Of a stretch of 64,000 bases of DNA, positions 1 to 8,667 are shown one piece after another; the stretch's first letter is position 1, and each line of letters opens with the position of its first letter. The position numbers and the translations under genes are program-made. The notes beneath the pieces were generated by a model. It searched no databases. It was not told the DNA's origin and saw only the letters and a list, made by a program, of their open reading frames with translations. This DNA comes from Streptomyces xinghaiensis S187 (GTDB lineage Bacteria; Actinomycetota; Actinomycetes; Streptomycetales; Streptomycetaceae), in the NCBI RefSeq assembly GCF_000220705.2, contig NZ_CP023202.1, positions 4,618,501-4,682,500 of the forward strand, written 5' to 3'.

Positions 1-202
1 TACCGCGCGGAACCCGACGGCGTGCGCGGCGACCGACGCCTTCCGGCCACCGGAGCGACCGGAACCGCTCACCGAAGGGACGGAAACCGGTCACCGGCGG
101 GCAGGGGACGCCGGGTCCCGCGCCGTTAGGCTGGACCGAGCGGCGGGCCGGAGCCCGAGCGGCCGGCCGCCGCCCATCCGCACCGAGGACAGGAGCCGTT
201 CC

Positions 203-982
203 GTGGCAGAGCGCAAGCCGATCGAGTCGTGGCTCACCGACATGGACGGGGTGCTGATCCACGAGGGCACCCCCATCCCCGGCGCCGACTCCTTCATCAA
301 GCGGTTGCGCGAGTTGGAGCGGCCCTTCCTCGTGCTCACCAACAACTCCATGTTCACGCCGCGCGACCTGCACGCCCGGCTGAACCGGATGGGCCTGGAC
401 GTCCCCGTCGAGAACATCTGGACGTCCGCGCTCGCCACCGCCCAGTTCCTGGAGGACCAGCGGCCCGGCGGCACGGCCTACGTCATCGGCGAGGCCGGGC
501 TGACCACCGCCCTGCACGACGTCGGCTACATCCTCACCGACGCCGAGCCGGACTACGTCGTGCTCGGCGAGACCCGGACGTACAGCTTCGAGTCCCTCAC
601 CAAGGCCATCCGCCTGATCAACGACGGGGCCCGCTTCATCGCCACCAACCCCGACGCCACCGGCCCCTCCACGGAGGGCGCGCTGCCCGCCACGGGCGCC
701 GTCTCCGCACTGATCACCAAGGCCACCGGCCGGGAGCCCTACTTCGTCGGCAAGCCCAATCCGCTCATGATGCGCGCCGGGCTCAACGCCATCGGGGCGC
801 ACTCCGAGAGCAGCGCCATGATCGGCGACCGGATGGACACCGACGTCCTGGCCGGACTGGAGGCCGGGATGGAGACGTTCCTCGTGCTGTCCGGGGTCAC
901 GCGGCCGGACGAGATCGGGCGCTTCCCGTACGGGCCGTCGCGGGTGGCCGAGTCGATCGCCGACCTCGTCGACCTGGTCTGA
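203..982 (+). CDS. HAD-IIA (NagD-like) sugar-phosphatase family protein
   Basis: The 259-aa product is a HAD-superfamily phosphatase of the NagD/subclass IIA type, expected to act on small phosphorylated metabolites in the cytosol. Motif I is TDMDGVLIHEG with nucleophile Asp13 and Asp15. Motif II is VLTNNS, the motif III Lys lies in GKPNP, and motif IV is MIGDRMDTD near the C terminus, so all HAD motifs are present. Length is normal for the family. The GTG start at 203 is preceded by an AGGAG box at 191-195. The natural substrate cannot be told from sequence. It belongs to the chromosomal flank and has no SARP-type operator. Confidence 0.9.
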   Translation: MAERKPIESWLTDMDGVLIHEGTPIPGADSFIKRLRELERPFLVLTNNSMFTPRDLHARLNRMGLDVPVENIWTSALATAQFLEDQRPGGTAYVIGEAGLTTALHDVGYILTDAEPDYVVLGETRTYSFESLTKAIRLINDGARFIATNPDATGPSTEGALPATGAVSALITKATGREPYFVGKPNPLMMRAGLNAIGAHSESSAMIGDRMDTDVLAGLEAGMETFLVLSGVTRPDEIGRFPYGPSRVAESIADLVDLV

Positions 983-1113
983 GCCGGCCGGCCGGTCCGA
1001 GCCGGCCGGGACCCGGTGACCCGGGCCCGGGCCGAACGGAGCAGTGCCCGGCCCGCCGGGCTGCGGTGAGCCGCCGTTCGCGCGAACCTTCTGGGGCGAG
1101 AGGAGGTCGCACG

Positions 1114-1578
1114 ATGGACTCTGTCCGACTGGCCGGAACGATCGCGGCGTCCGGCCTGCTCTGCGCCACCGTGGTGCTCCCCGCCGCGAGTTCCGCCGCG
1201 GCGGCTTCCGCGCTTCCGGCTGCCGCGGACCCCGTTTCCGCGACGGCTGCTTCCGCGTTCCCTGCTCCCGGGCCGGCCGTCTCCGCCCCGGCTGCTCCCG
1301 GGCCTTCCGTCTCCGCCCGGGCCGTGCCCGCCCCGGGGCCCGTAGCCGTGGCGGCGGAAGGGCGCCCGGCCGCCACGGACACCGGGGGCGGTCCCAACAC
1401 CCGGCAGATCGTCGTCGGTGTGTGCCTCGCGGGCGGCGCCGTCCTGGGGATGGCCGGTCTCGCCGTGCACCACCGCCGCGCCACGGGACCGCCCGCGGTG
1501 CCGCGGGAGCGGGAGGACGCGCTCCGGGTCCCCGAGCCCTCCCCGCGCCGGGGCGGTCCCCCCGGCGCGGGCGGCTGA
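1114..1578 (+). CDS. small Ala/Pro-rich secreted protein with C-terminal membrane anchor
   Basis: I do not recognise a family for this 154-aa protein. Residues 1-30 look like a signal peptide. Residues 31-95 are a low-complexity Ala/Pro/Ser/Val linker. Residues 98-118 are a hydrophobic transmembrane helix, followed by a short basic tail (HHRRA) and a charged, Pro-rich C terminus. The topology would be an extracellular disordered stalk anchored by one helix. The ATG at 1114 has a strong GAGGAGG ribosome-binding site at 1099-1106, which supports translation. Other frames here are open only because of GC bias. Confidence 0.6.
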   Translation: MDSVRLAGTIAASGLLCATVVLPAASSAAAASALPAAADPVSATAASAFPAPGPAVSAPAAPGPSVSARAVPAPGPVAVAAEGRPAATDTGGGPNTRQIVVGVCLAGGAVLGMAGLAVHHRRATGPPAVPREREDALRVPEPSPRRGGPPGAGG

Positions 1579-1866
1579 CGGCGGAAGCGGCGTGCCCCTC
1601 AGCGGTGTGCCCCGCCGGTAGCGGTGTGCCGCCGTCACCCGCTCCGTGCCCGCCCTGCCCCGGTCTCCGTCCGCGGATCCCGTCCCCCGGGCCTCTGCCG
1701 CCCACCGCCGGTCCCGTCCCTCCCGCTACGTCAAACGCCGTAACGGGGGTTCCCCGGTCCCGGTCGCTGCCGGGTCCCGCACGGACCGCGTGCCAGGATG
1801 CGTCCGACCCGAATTGTCCCGAACGCGGTCCGGGCCCACCCCGGACCGAGGCCCCAGGGGGAGCGG

Positions 1867-2907
1867 ATGTACGGCCACATGGGCCGGCTGGCGGCGAGCG
1901 TGGCGGCCGGAGCGGTACTGCTGATCGCGGGCTGCTTCCGCCCGCCCGGGCCCGGGCCCGGGCCGTCGCCCGGGGACGACCGCGCGCAGCCGCCGCGCCG
2001 GGCTCCCCAGTCGTCCGCGACCCCGTTCTGGGTGAACCCGCACGGCACCGCGGCCCGGCAGGCCGCCGCACTGCGGGCCCGGGGCCGCGCGGACGAGGCC
2101 GGGCTGATCGAGGAGAAGATCGCGGCCCAGCCGGTCGCCGAGTGGATCGGGACGAAGGCCCCCCGGGCCGAGACCGCCCGCCTCACCCGGGCCGCGGCGC
2201 GGGAGAACCGGGACGCCCTGCTGGTCCTCTACAACATCCCGCACCGCGACTGCGGCCAGTTCTCGAAGGGCGGCGCCCCGGACGGTGCCGCGTACCGCCG
2301 CTGGCTCGCCGGGGTCGTGGCGGGCATCGGCGACCGCCCGGCCACGGTGATCCTGGAGCCGGACGCGGTGCCGCACATCGTGGACGGCTGTACCCCGCCC
2401 GTATACCACCAGGAGCGCTACCGGCTGCTGGCGGAGGCCGTGGAGAGGCTGAAGGCCCTCCCGCGCACCCGGGTCTACCTGGACGCGGGCAACCCCCGCT
2501 GGATCACCGACCCGGGCCGGCTCACCGGCCCGCTGCGGCGGGCGGGCATCGACCGGGCCGACGGCTTCGCCCTCAACACCGCCAACTACCGGTCGACCGC
2601 CGAGAACCTCGGCTACGGCAGGGCCCTGTCCCGGCTCCTCGGCGGCGGCAAGACCTTTGTGATCGACACCAGCCGCAACGGCAACGGCCCGCTGCCCGCC
2701 TCCGGCGGCCAGGGCATGAACTGGTGCAACCCGCCGGGCCGCGCCCTCGGGGAGCCGCCCACCACCCGCACCGGGGACGAGCTGGCCGACGCCTATCTGT
2801 GGATCAAGCGCCCGGGGGAGTCCGACGGCACCTGCCGGGGCGGGCCCCCGGCCGGCCGGTGGTGGACGGAGTACGCCCTGGGCCTGGCCCGCAACGCGGA
2901 CTGGTAG
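1867..2907 (+). CDS. glycoside hydrolase family 6 lipoprotein (cellulase/cellobiohydrolase-like)
   Basis: This 346-aa protein is a GH6 beta-1,4-glucanase homologue. After a short signal sequence the lipobox LLIAGC predicts a lipid-anchored Cys, followed by a Pro/Gly-rich linker. Catalytic-domain hallmarks are VLYNIPHRDCGQ and VILEPDAVPHIVDGC; the Asp in EPDAVPHI is the usual general acid, and a late GQGMNWCNPPGR segment fits the family. I prefer the ATG at 1867 (GGGGGAG box 1856-1863) over the in-frame start at 1798, because it places the signal peptide at the very N terminus. It probably acts on cellulose-type glucans at the cell surface and is unrelated to the polyketide cluster. Confidence 0.88.
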   Translation: MYGHMGRLAASVAAGAVLLIAGCFRPPGPGPGPSPGDDRAQPPRRAPQSSATPFWVNPHGTAARQAAALRARGRADEAGLIEEKIAAQPVAEWIGTKAPRAETARLTRAAARENRDALLVLYNIPHRDCGQFSKGGAPDGAAYRRWLAGVVAGIGDRPATVILEPDAVPHIVDGCTPPVYHQERYRLLAEAVERLKALPRTRVYLDAGNPRWITDPGRLTGPLRRAGIDRADGFALNTANYRSTAENLGYGRALSRLLGGGKTFVIDTSRNGNGPLPASGGQGMNWCNPPGRALGEPPTTRTGDELADAYLWIKRPGESDGTCRGGPPAGRWWTEYALGLARNADW

Positions 2908-2946
2908 CCGCCGCCCGGCCCTTGCGTCCCCGACGTCCCGGACACG

Positions 2947-2984
2947 ACTCAGGGCCTTCCCGCCGTGGCGGAAAGGCCCTGAGT
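2947..2984. terminator. bidirectional hairpin terminator
   Basis: A perfect 12-bp inverted repeat (2947-2958 with 2973-2984) encloses a 14-nt loop. It lies between the end of the GH6 gene and the 3' end of the convergent tRNA-Lys gene, so it could terminate both. There is no strong T-run, as is usual in Streptomyces. Confidence 0.7.
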
Positions 2985-2990
2985 GTCATG

Positions 2991-3064
2991 TGCGCCGCCA
3001 GGGACTCGAACCCCGGACCCGCTGATTAAGAGTCAGCTGCTCTAACCAACTGAGCTAGCGGCGC
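2991..3064 (-). tRNA. tRNA-Lys (anticodon CTT)
   Basis: The minus strand folds into a standard cloverleaf. A 7-bp acceptor stem pairs GCGCCGC (3064-3058) with GCGGCGC (2998-2992), and the discriminator A is at 2991. The D arm contains AGCTCAGTTGGTTAGAGC, the anticodon arm reads CTGACTCTTAATCAG giving anticodon CTT, and the T arm is GGGTTCGAGTCCC. CCA is not encoded. Confidence 0.97.
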
Positions 3065-3465
3065 CTGCTGACCTGGTTAATCGTACCGGACCGGATCGGG
3101 TGGTCCGTACGCCCGGGGCCGCTGCCGGGCCCTGCCGGCGGGAAATGTGACCAGGGTCATGGTTTCCCGGCGCCCACCGGAAACGGACGGAGCGCGGGGC
3201 CCCGGTTCTCCGGTGCGGCGCGCCCGAGCGCCCGAGCGTTCCCACGGAGTGCGCGTGCCGCCGGAGCCGGGCCGGTCCGGCCGCGGAGCCGCGCAGAGCC
3301 CGAACCGGCGTGGCCCGCAAGCGCGTTGCGACCGAATCGGCGCGCGGTGCGCGGGCCCGCACGGCAGACTCGGGACGGGCCCGGCCCGGCGGGGCCGAGC
3401 GCCCGCGTCCGCACCCGAGCGGCGGGCCCGCCGTCGCAGCAGTTCTCCGAGGGAGTTTCCGTCCG
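3065..3465. other. 401-bp gap without a gene
   Basis: The gap lies between the divergent tRNA-Lys and AlkZ-like genes. Apart from the tRNA promoter on its left edge I see no RNA gene, clear repeat or supported small ORF. Open frames here have no ribosome-binding site and reflect GC bias. Confidence 0.5.
3080..3085 (-). promoter_or_regulatory. -10 element of the tRNA-Lys promoter
   Basis: TACGAT on the minus strand lies 15 nt upstream of the mature tRNA 5' end, a plausible SigHrdB -10. I did not see a clear -35. Confidence 0.4.
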
Positions 3466-4587
3466 ATGACCACGACCACCCCCGCCGTGCTGGACCACAG
3501 GGCCCTCAACCGGGCCTATCTGGCGCGGCAGATGCTGCTGAGCCGGCACCGGATGCCCGCGCGGGCCGCGATCGAGAACCTGGTCGGGCTCCAGTCGCAG
3601 CAGCCCGTACCGCCCTACTACGGGCTGTGGACCCGGCTGGCGGACTTCCGCCCGGAGGAGCTCTCCCGGCTGATCAGCGAGCGGGCCGTGACCCGCATCG
3701 TCGTGATGCGCGGCACCGTCCATCTCGTCACCGCGGGAGACGCCCTCGCGCTCCGGCCCTGGGTGCAGCCCTGCCTCGACCGCGGCATGAGGAGCGCCTG
3801 GGGCAAGGATCTGGCGGGGATCGAGCTGTCCGCGCTGGCCGGGGCGGCCCGGGAACTCCTTGGCGCGCGGCACCTGTCCACCACCGAACTCGGCGGGCTC
3901 CTCGGGGAGCGGTGGCCCGGCCACAGCCCCGCCACGCTCGTCAACGCGGCCCGGGTGCTGCTGCCGCTCGTGCAGGTGCCGCCGCGCGGGCTGTGGGGGC
4001 GGAGCGCCCGGACCACCTACGCCACCGCCGAGTCCTGGCTCGGCCGGCCGCTGGTCCCCGAGCCGCCCGCCGAGGAGCTGGTCGTCCGCTATCTGGCGGC
4101 CTTCGGACCGGCGACGGTGAAGGACGTCCAGGCCTGGTCGGGGCTGACCCGGCTGCGGGAGACCGTGGCCCGGCTGCGGCCCCGGCTCGCCGTCTTCCGC
4201 GACACCGCGGGCCGGGAGCTGTTCGACCTCCCGGAGGCCCCGCGGCCCGGGCCGGACACCCCCGCCCCGGTGCGGTACCTGGCCCCGTACGACAACGCGA
4301 TCCTGTCCCACGCCGACCGCACCCGGATCATCGACGACGCGGGGCGCCGGGCCATAGCCACCAAGAACGCCGTGATTCCCGGGACCGTCCTCGTCGACGG
4401 CTTCGTCCGGGGAGCCTGGCGGATCGAGGAGCGCCGCGGCACCGCGACCCTGACCGTCCAGCCCTTCGCCCCGCTCACCGCGCGGCAGCGCGACGAACTG
4501 GCGGAGGAGGGGGAGCGGCTGCTGGCCTTCGGCGCGGAGACGGCCGGCGAGCGGCTGATCCGCTTCGCCGAGCCGCTCGGCGGCTGA
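3466..4587 (+). CDS. AlkZ-like winged-helix (HTH_42/DUF1006) protein, chromosomal paralogue
   Basis: This 373-aa protein belongs to the HTH_42 superfamily, which includes the AlkZ-type DNA glycosylases that excise bulky alkylated purines. The QxQ catalytic signature appears as Q43-S-Q45 in LVGLQSQQ, followed by the family block YYGLWTRL. The conserved AFGPATVKDVQAWSGLTRL segment and a C-terminal barrel follow. The ATG at 3466 has a GAGGGA box; the longer in-frame extension is low-complexity and unlikely. A paralogue of identical length (37340-38461) sits inside the polyketide cluster. This copy has no SARP operator and is probably the resident housekeeping member. Confidence 0.85.
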   Translation: MTTTTPAVLDHRALNRAYLARQMLLSRHRMPARAAIENLVGLQSQQPVPPYYGLWTRLADFRPEELSRLISERAVTRIVVMRGTVHLVTAGDALALRPWVQPCLDRGMRSAWGKDLAGIELSALAGAARELLGARHLSTTELGGLLGERWPGHSPATLVNAARVLLPLVQVPPRGLWGRSARTTYATAESWLGRPLVPEPPAEELVVRYLAAFGPATVKDVQAWSGLTRLRETVARLRPRLAVFRDTAGRELFDLPEAPRPGPDTPAPVRYLAPYDNAILSHADRTRIIDDAGRRAIATKNAVIPGTVLVDGFVRGAWRIEERRGTATLTVQPFAPLTARQRDELAEEGERLLAFGAETAGERLIRFAEPLGG

Positions 4588-4663
4588 GGGGCCTTGCCGT
4601 CCCCGGTCGTGCGGGCACCGGGTCCGATCGTCCGGAACGACTCGGTGAGCGGCTCGCCGTCCC

Positions 4664-4669
4664 TAGAGT
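4664..4669 (+). promoter_or_regulatory. possible -10 of the MoxR/VWA operon
   Basis: TAGAGT lies about 115 nt upstream of the MoxR start, in the gap after the AlkZ-like gene. No clear -35 was seen, so this is tentative. Confidence 0.25.
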
Positions 4670-4785
4670 GTGGGGTCATGGCCGGCTGTCCGGGGCCGAC
4701 GGACAGGGCTGCCGCACGAGGCCGGCGCGCCGAGGGGTTCCGGCCTGCCGGACCGTCCCGCAGGCGGGCGTGGGAGGACAGGGGT

Positions 4786-5979
4786 ATGGGGGCAGAGGAG
4801 ACCGCTGAGCGGCTGCGCGCGATCTGCGACGAGCTGTCGGACCGCTTCTACGAGCGGGCGGACGTCGTACGGACGCTGGTCGTGACGTTGCTGGCCGGAC
4901 AGCACTCGCTGGTGCTCGGCCCGCCCGGTACCGCGAAGTCGGAGCTGGCGCGGGAGCTCACGAGCCGGATCGAGGGGGCCGCCTACTGGGAGATCCTGCT
5001 GTCGAAGTTCACCGCGCCGACACGGATGTTCGGGCCCATCGACGTCGCCGCGCTGGCCCGGGGCGAATACCGCCAGGTGTACGAGGGGCGCGCCACGACC
5101 GCGCATGTGGCGTTCATCGACGAGATCTTCAAGTGTTCGACGGCCGCGCTCAACGAGACGCTGGGCTACCTCAACGAGCGGATCTACCACCCCGAGAGCG
5201 GGGGCGCCCCGATCCGCTGCCCCCTCATCGGGGCCATCACCGCGAGCAACGAACTCCCCGGCGGGGAGGACTCCGCCGCGGTCTACGACCGGTTGCTGGT
5301 GCGGATCGAGGTCGGGTATCTGGAGGACCCCTCCAACTTCGCCGCCCTGGTCCGTTCCGCCGTCGGCCGCCCGGCGCCGCCGGCGCCCCCGGCCACCGTG
5401 GAGCTGGCCGCGTTGCAGCACGCCGTCGCCGAGGCCGTCCCGGCCGTGGAGGTACCCGATGTGATCGTGGACGCGGTGGTGACGCTGCGGGCCGCCCTGC
5501 GCCGCAAGGAACTCGTCGCCTCCGACCGCCGGTGGCGGCAGGCGGTGGGGCTGCTCCAGGCGTCCGCGCACCTCGACGGGCGCCCGGCGGTGGCGGAGAC
5601 CGACCTGTCGGTGCTGACGCATGTGCTGTGGGACTCCCCCGCCCAGCGCCCGACCGTCGAGCGGGAGGTGCTGAACCTGGTCAGCCCGGAAGGAAAGGAG
5701 GCGCTCGACCTGGCGGACGCCATCGAGGAGCTGGAGGCCCAGCTCGACGCCATGGCCGGGCAGTCCCGGGAGGCGCTGAGCGAGTGGGTCATCAAGAACG
5801 CCCACCACAAGCTCGCCACGACGGGGAAGCGCCTGGAGAGACTGCGCAGGGAGGCCGCGAACGCGGGCCGTTCCACCGCCGCGATCGACCGGGTCACCGA
5901 CCGCCGGCGCGCCGTCCGCGCCCGCGTCCTCACCGAGGCCCTCGGCATGGACGCGAGCATGGTGCGGGCCCAGCTCTGA
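4786..5979 (+). CDS. MoxR-family AAA+ ATPase (RavA-like)
   Basis: The 397-aa protein is a MoxR/RavA-type AAA+ ATPase. Walker A is GPPGTAKSE (about residues 44-52) and Walker B is VAFIDEIFK (about 107-115). ITASNELP is sensor 1, and the C-terminal half is a helical region rich in Glu/Ala/Arg. Such ATPases act with a VWA-domain partner as chaperone-like remodelling systems; the partner gene follows 9 bp downstream. The ATG at 4786 follows GGGAGGACAGGGG; upstream in-frame codons are low-complexity. It is part of the flanking chromosome. Confidence 0.92.
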   Translation: MGAEETAERLRAICDELSDRFYERADVVRTLVVTLLAGQHSLVLGPPGTAKSELARELTSRIEGAAYWEILLSKFTAPTRMFGPIDVAALARGEYRQVYEGRATTAHVAFIDEIFKCSTAALNETLGYLNERIYHPESGGAPIRCPLIGAITASNELPGGEDSAAVYDRLLVRIEVGYLEDPSNFAALVRSAVGRPAPPAPPATVELAALQHAVAEAVPAVEVPDVIVDAVVTLRAALRRKELVASDRRWRQAVGLLQASAHLDGRPAVAETDLSVLTHVLWDSPAQRPTVEREVLNLVSPEGKEALDLADAIEELEAQLDAMAGQSREALSEWVIKNAHHKLATTGKRLERLRREAANAGRSTAAIDRVTDRRRAVRARVLTEALGMDASMVRAQL

Positions 5980-5988
5980 GGCGGCGCC

Positions 5989-7656
5989 GTGGACGAGACG
6001 CCGAGCGGACTCGGTGAACTGGCCGGCCGGTCCGGGAGGTGGCTGGCCCTGTCCGCGGCCGCGGCCGGACAGCACACCGCGGCCGTGGTCGCGGACCCCT
6101 TCGACCGGGTCGCGTGGCGCGACGTGTACGAGCAGTCGGCCGGGCTGCGCGAGCTGGCGACGGGCCTCGACCGCCGCCACGAGCACACCACGGACCTCCT
6201 CGCGGACGTGTTCCTCGCCGCCTACCAGGCCGCCCCGCGACTGCGCGACCGCGCCGAGATGGCTTGCTCCCACCTGGTCAACCACCAGGTCATCGCCTCA
6301 CTGACGCGCTCACCGGAGTTCGCCGGACTGCACCGGGAGACGGCCGGCGACCCCTACGCCGCCGCCATGGCCGTACTCGCCCAGGCCTCCGCACTGCGCG
6401 GGCTGCTGGAGCGCTCCCGGGAGGCCCGGGACCGCGCCGGGCGGGCGGACCGGGCCCGGGAGGACGCCGTGGCGGCGGCGGCCACCGTGAGCGAGGCGCT
6501 CCGGCAGGCCGCCGAGGAGGCCGGTCCGGACGGCACCGTTCCCGCCCCGGCCGCCGACGCCGTACGCCGGGCCATCGAGGCCGCCGAAGCCGCCGAGGCC
6601 GCTGCCCGGCACGACGCCCGTGCCGCCGCGCAGGCCCTCGCGGCGGCGCTCCCCGGCATCCGTGCCACCGCCCGCAACGCGACGGCGACGGCGGCCGAGG
6701 CCGTCCGGCACGAGGCATCGCTGATGCGCGCGTGGGGCGTCGGCTCCGGCGAACTGGAACGGATGCCGTTCGGCGAGCGTGCGCGGCTCGCCGAACGGCT
6801 GCGCGGCGGCCGGCTCGCCCAGTGGGCCGAACTGATCGGCCGTTTCCGGCAGATGGCCGACGGGGAGCGCGCCCGCAAGGTGGAGAACACCACGGGCGAA
6901 CTGGTCGGTGTCACCCTCGGCGACGACCTCTCCCGCGTCATCCCCTCCGAGCTGGCGGTCCTCGGGGTGCCGGAGCTGCGCGCGGTGTTCGCCGCGCGCT
7001 ACGCCGCCGGGGAGCTGATGCTGTACGACACCCGGGGCGAGCAGGCCACCGGCCGGGGCGCCGTCATCGCGTGCGTGGACACCTCGCACTCCATGTACGC
7101 GGAAGGGCCCGGCGGAATCACCCGCGAGGCATGGTCCAAGGCGTGTGCCCTGGCCCTGCTCGACCAGGCCCGCCACGCCGGGCGCGACTTCGTCGGCATC
7201 CTGTTCTCGGCCGCCGACAGGATCCGGGTCTTCCGCTTCCCCGGCGACCGGCCGGCCGGTGTCGCCGGTGTCCTCGACTTCGCGGAGACCTTCCTCGGCG
7301 GCGGCACCGACGTCCAGCGCCCGCTGGGCACGGCCGCGGAACTGCTGGAGGAGGAGTTCGACGACACGGCCCGCGGACGCGGTGACATCGTGCTGATCAC
7401 CGACGACGCCTGCGAGGTCTCGGAGACGTGGGTGCGCGGCTGGAACGAGGCCAAGCACCGCCTGGGTTTCCGCCTCTTCGGCGTCTCCATCGCCACCCCG
7501 GACGGCACCCCGGGCGGCACCCCGGGCGGCACCCCGGGCGGCACCCCGGACGCCACCGGGACCGGCTCGGTCCTGGAGGCCCTGTGCGACAACCTCCGCA
7601 CCGTCGACGACCTCACGGACGTCCACACCGCCGCCGGCCTGTTCCGGGTGATCTGA
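5989..7656 (+). CDS. VWA-domain protein, partner of the MoxR ATPase (ViaA-like)
   Basis: This 555-aa protein has a long helical, Ala/Arg/Glu-rich N-terminal half (about 1-300). A C-terminal von Willebrand A domain follows, whose MIDAS motif is D-T-S-H-S in ACVDTSHSM. It begins with GTG 9 bp after the MoxR stop, so the two are an operon and probably form a RavA/ViaA-like complex. Near the C terminus four GTPG units are encoded by a perfect 12-bp tandem repeat, likely a flexible, length-variable loop. No membrane segment is seen. Confidence 0.88.
   Translation: MDETPSGLGELAGRSGRWLALSAAAAGQHTAAVVADPFDRVAWRDVYEQSAGLRELATGLDRRHEHTTDLLADVFLAAYQAAPRLRDRAEMACSHLVNHQVIASLTRSPEFAGLHRETAGDPYAAAMAVLAQASALRGLLERSREARDRAGRADRAREDAVAAAATVSEALRQAAEEAGPDGTVPAPAADAVRRAIEAAEAAEAAARHDARAAAQALAAALPGIRATARNATATAAEAVRHEASLMRAWGVGSGELERMPFGERARLAERLRGGRLAQWAELIGRFRQMADGERARKVENTTGELVGVTLGDDLSRVIPSELAVLGVPELRAVFAARYAAGELMLYDTRGEQATGRGAVIACVDTSHSMYAEGPGGITREAWSKACALALLDQARHAGRDFVGILFSAADRIRVFRFPGDRPAGVAGVLDFAETFLGGGTDVQRPLGTAAELLEEEFDDTARGRGDIVLITDDACEVSETWVRGWNEAKHRLGFRLFGVSIATPDGTPGGTPGGTPGGTPDATGTGSVLEALCDNLRTVDDLTDVHTAAGLFRVI
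7504..7551 (+). repeat. four tandem 12-bp units inside the VWA gene
   Basis: The unit GGCACCCCGGGC occurs four times head to tail (the last copy ends GGAC) and encodes repeated Gly-Thr-Pro-Gly. Because 12 is a multiple of 3, slippage changes length without a frameshift. Confidence 0.9.
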
Positions 7657-7721
7657 CCAGGCACCCTCCCGGAGGACGGGCGCCGGCCCCCGGGACCGGC
7701 GGGCGCGGCGTGTACCGGCTC

Positions 7722-7753
7722 TCCAGTGCCGCTGGAGCGCGGCGGAGCAGCCT
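7722..7753 (+). promoter_or_regulatory. SARP operator and promoter of the NTF2-like gene at 7807
   Basis: Cores TCCAG (7722) and TGGAG (7733) are 11 bp apart; 8 nt after the second heptamer comes -10 CAGCCT (7748-7753). This is the leftmost SARP box and marks the left edge of the regulon. Confidence 0.75.
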
Positions 7754-7806
7754 GGCGGCATTCGTGCCGCCGGAGCCGGCGGCCCGCTCCAGGGAAGGGA
7801 GTTGCC

Positions 7807-8265
7807 GTGCCCCAGCCGGTCGCGACTACGGAGAAGCAGGTCACCGGGGACCTCTACGCGGAGGTGCGGACGTTCTACGCGCGGCAGATGCGGCGGGTGG
7901 ACGCCCTCGACATCGAGGGGTTCGCGGACACCTTCACCGAGGACGGCGAGGTCGTCCACTCCGGTGGCGAACGCCAGCGCGGGCGTGCCGAGATGATCGC
8001 CGGGATGCGCGCCAGTCTGCCGCGCTACCGGGACATCTGCGTGCGCCACTGGTTCGAGCATCTGCTGATCGAGGCGGATCCGGAGAACACGGGGGACGAG
8101 GACACCGTGCGGACCTCCTACTACACGCTCGTCGCGCTGACCGACCGCGAGGGGAAGGTCTCGTTCCAGCCGACCTTCACCGTCGAGGACGAACTGGTCC
8201 GCCGGGACGGGCGGCTGCTGACCCGGTCCCGGGTCATCCACCGGGACCGGCCCGCCGAGCGGTGA
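7807..8265 (+). CDS. NTF2-like (SnoaL-type) protein
   Basis: A 152-aa protein of the NTF2-like alpha+beta-barrel fold, which includes SnoaL-type polyketide cyclases, dioxygenase beta subunits and small epoxide hydrolases. Recognisable segments are FYARQMRRVD, the FADTFTEDGEV strand-turn, RHWFEHLLIE and a C-terminal LTRSRVIHRD strand. The GTG at 7807 has a GGGAAGGGA box. A paralogue of the same length is at 38478-38936 and also has a SARP box. A role in cyclisation, hydroxylation support or epoxide chemistry is inferred; the exact reaction is unknown. Confidence 0.8.
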   Translation: MPQPVATTEKQVTGDLYAEVRTFYARQMRRVDALDIEGFADTFTEDGEVVHSGGERQRGRAEMIAGMRASLPRYRDICVRHWFEHLLIEADPENTGDEDTVRTSYYTLVALTDREGKVSFQPTFTVEDELVRRDGRLLTRSRVIHRDRPAER

Positions 8266-8290
8266 CCCCCGCCCCGCTGCCGGGAGGCGG

Positions 8291-8340
8291 TGGGGCATGG
8301 GGAGGGCCCCCTCCGCGGAGGGGGCCCTCCCCATGCCCCA
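8291..8340. terminator. 50-nt perfect palindrome between convergent genes
   Basis: Positions 8291-8315 pair perfectly with 8316-8340, giving 25-bp arms with no spacer (a short loop opens at the centre). It lies between the convergent NTF2-like gene and the small ORF at 8385, as a strong bidirectional terminator. Confidence 0.85.
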
Positions 8341-8384
8341 CCGTGCGGTTCCGGCGCCGGCGGGCGGGGAGCGGGGAGCGGGGA

Positions 8385-8630
8385 TCAGTCGATGCCCCGG
8401 CAGATGTGCCAGTCGCCGTCCGCGGACGCCTCCCGCTCGGAGCCGTCGTAACCGTCGTACTCGTCGTATCCCGCCAGCCTCAGCACCGGGGGGCGGCCCT
8501 CGGTCCATGGCGCGAGGGCGGCGGCCGGGGCGGCGGCCGGGGCCGGGCCGGACGGTGGAGTGCCCGCCGTGCGGTCCCGCTGCCGCCGCTGGTCCGGTGC
8601 GGTGCCCGGTGTCACTGTCGCTGTCGCCAT
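8385..8630 (-). CDS. 81-aa uncharacterised peptide at the end of the ketoreductase operon
   Basis: I do not recognise this 81-aa protein. Its ATG at 8630 has a good AGGAG box 8 nt upstream, and it lies 37 bp after the cyclase gene on the same strand, so it is probably translated. The N-terminal half is Thr/Pro/Ala/Arg-rich and likely disordered. The C-terminal part contains a Tyr-Asp-rich repeat (GYDEYDGYDGSE) and ends in DWHICRGID with one Cys. It could be a small accessory protein or a modified peptide. Nothing in it matches the leader of the YcaO-associated peptide at 57684. Confidence 0.55.
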   Translation of the reverse strand: MATATVTPGTAPDQRRQRDRTAGTPPSGPAPAAAPAAALAPWTEGRPPVLRLAGYDEYDGYDGSEREASADGDWHICRGID

Positions 8631-8667
8631 TGTCAGCTTCTCCTTCCGGCCGCCTCCCCGTCCCGCC

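Noticed and set aside
1044..3029. 661-codon plus-strand frame across the membrane-protein and GH6 genes
   Set aside because: Arg/Pro/Gly-rich nonsense in a different frame from the two supported genes; it even runs into the tRNA.
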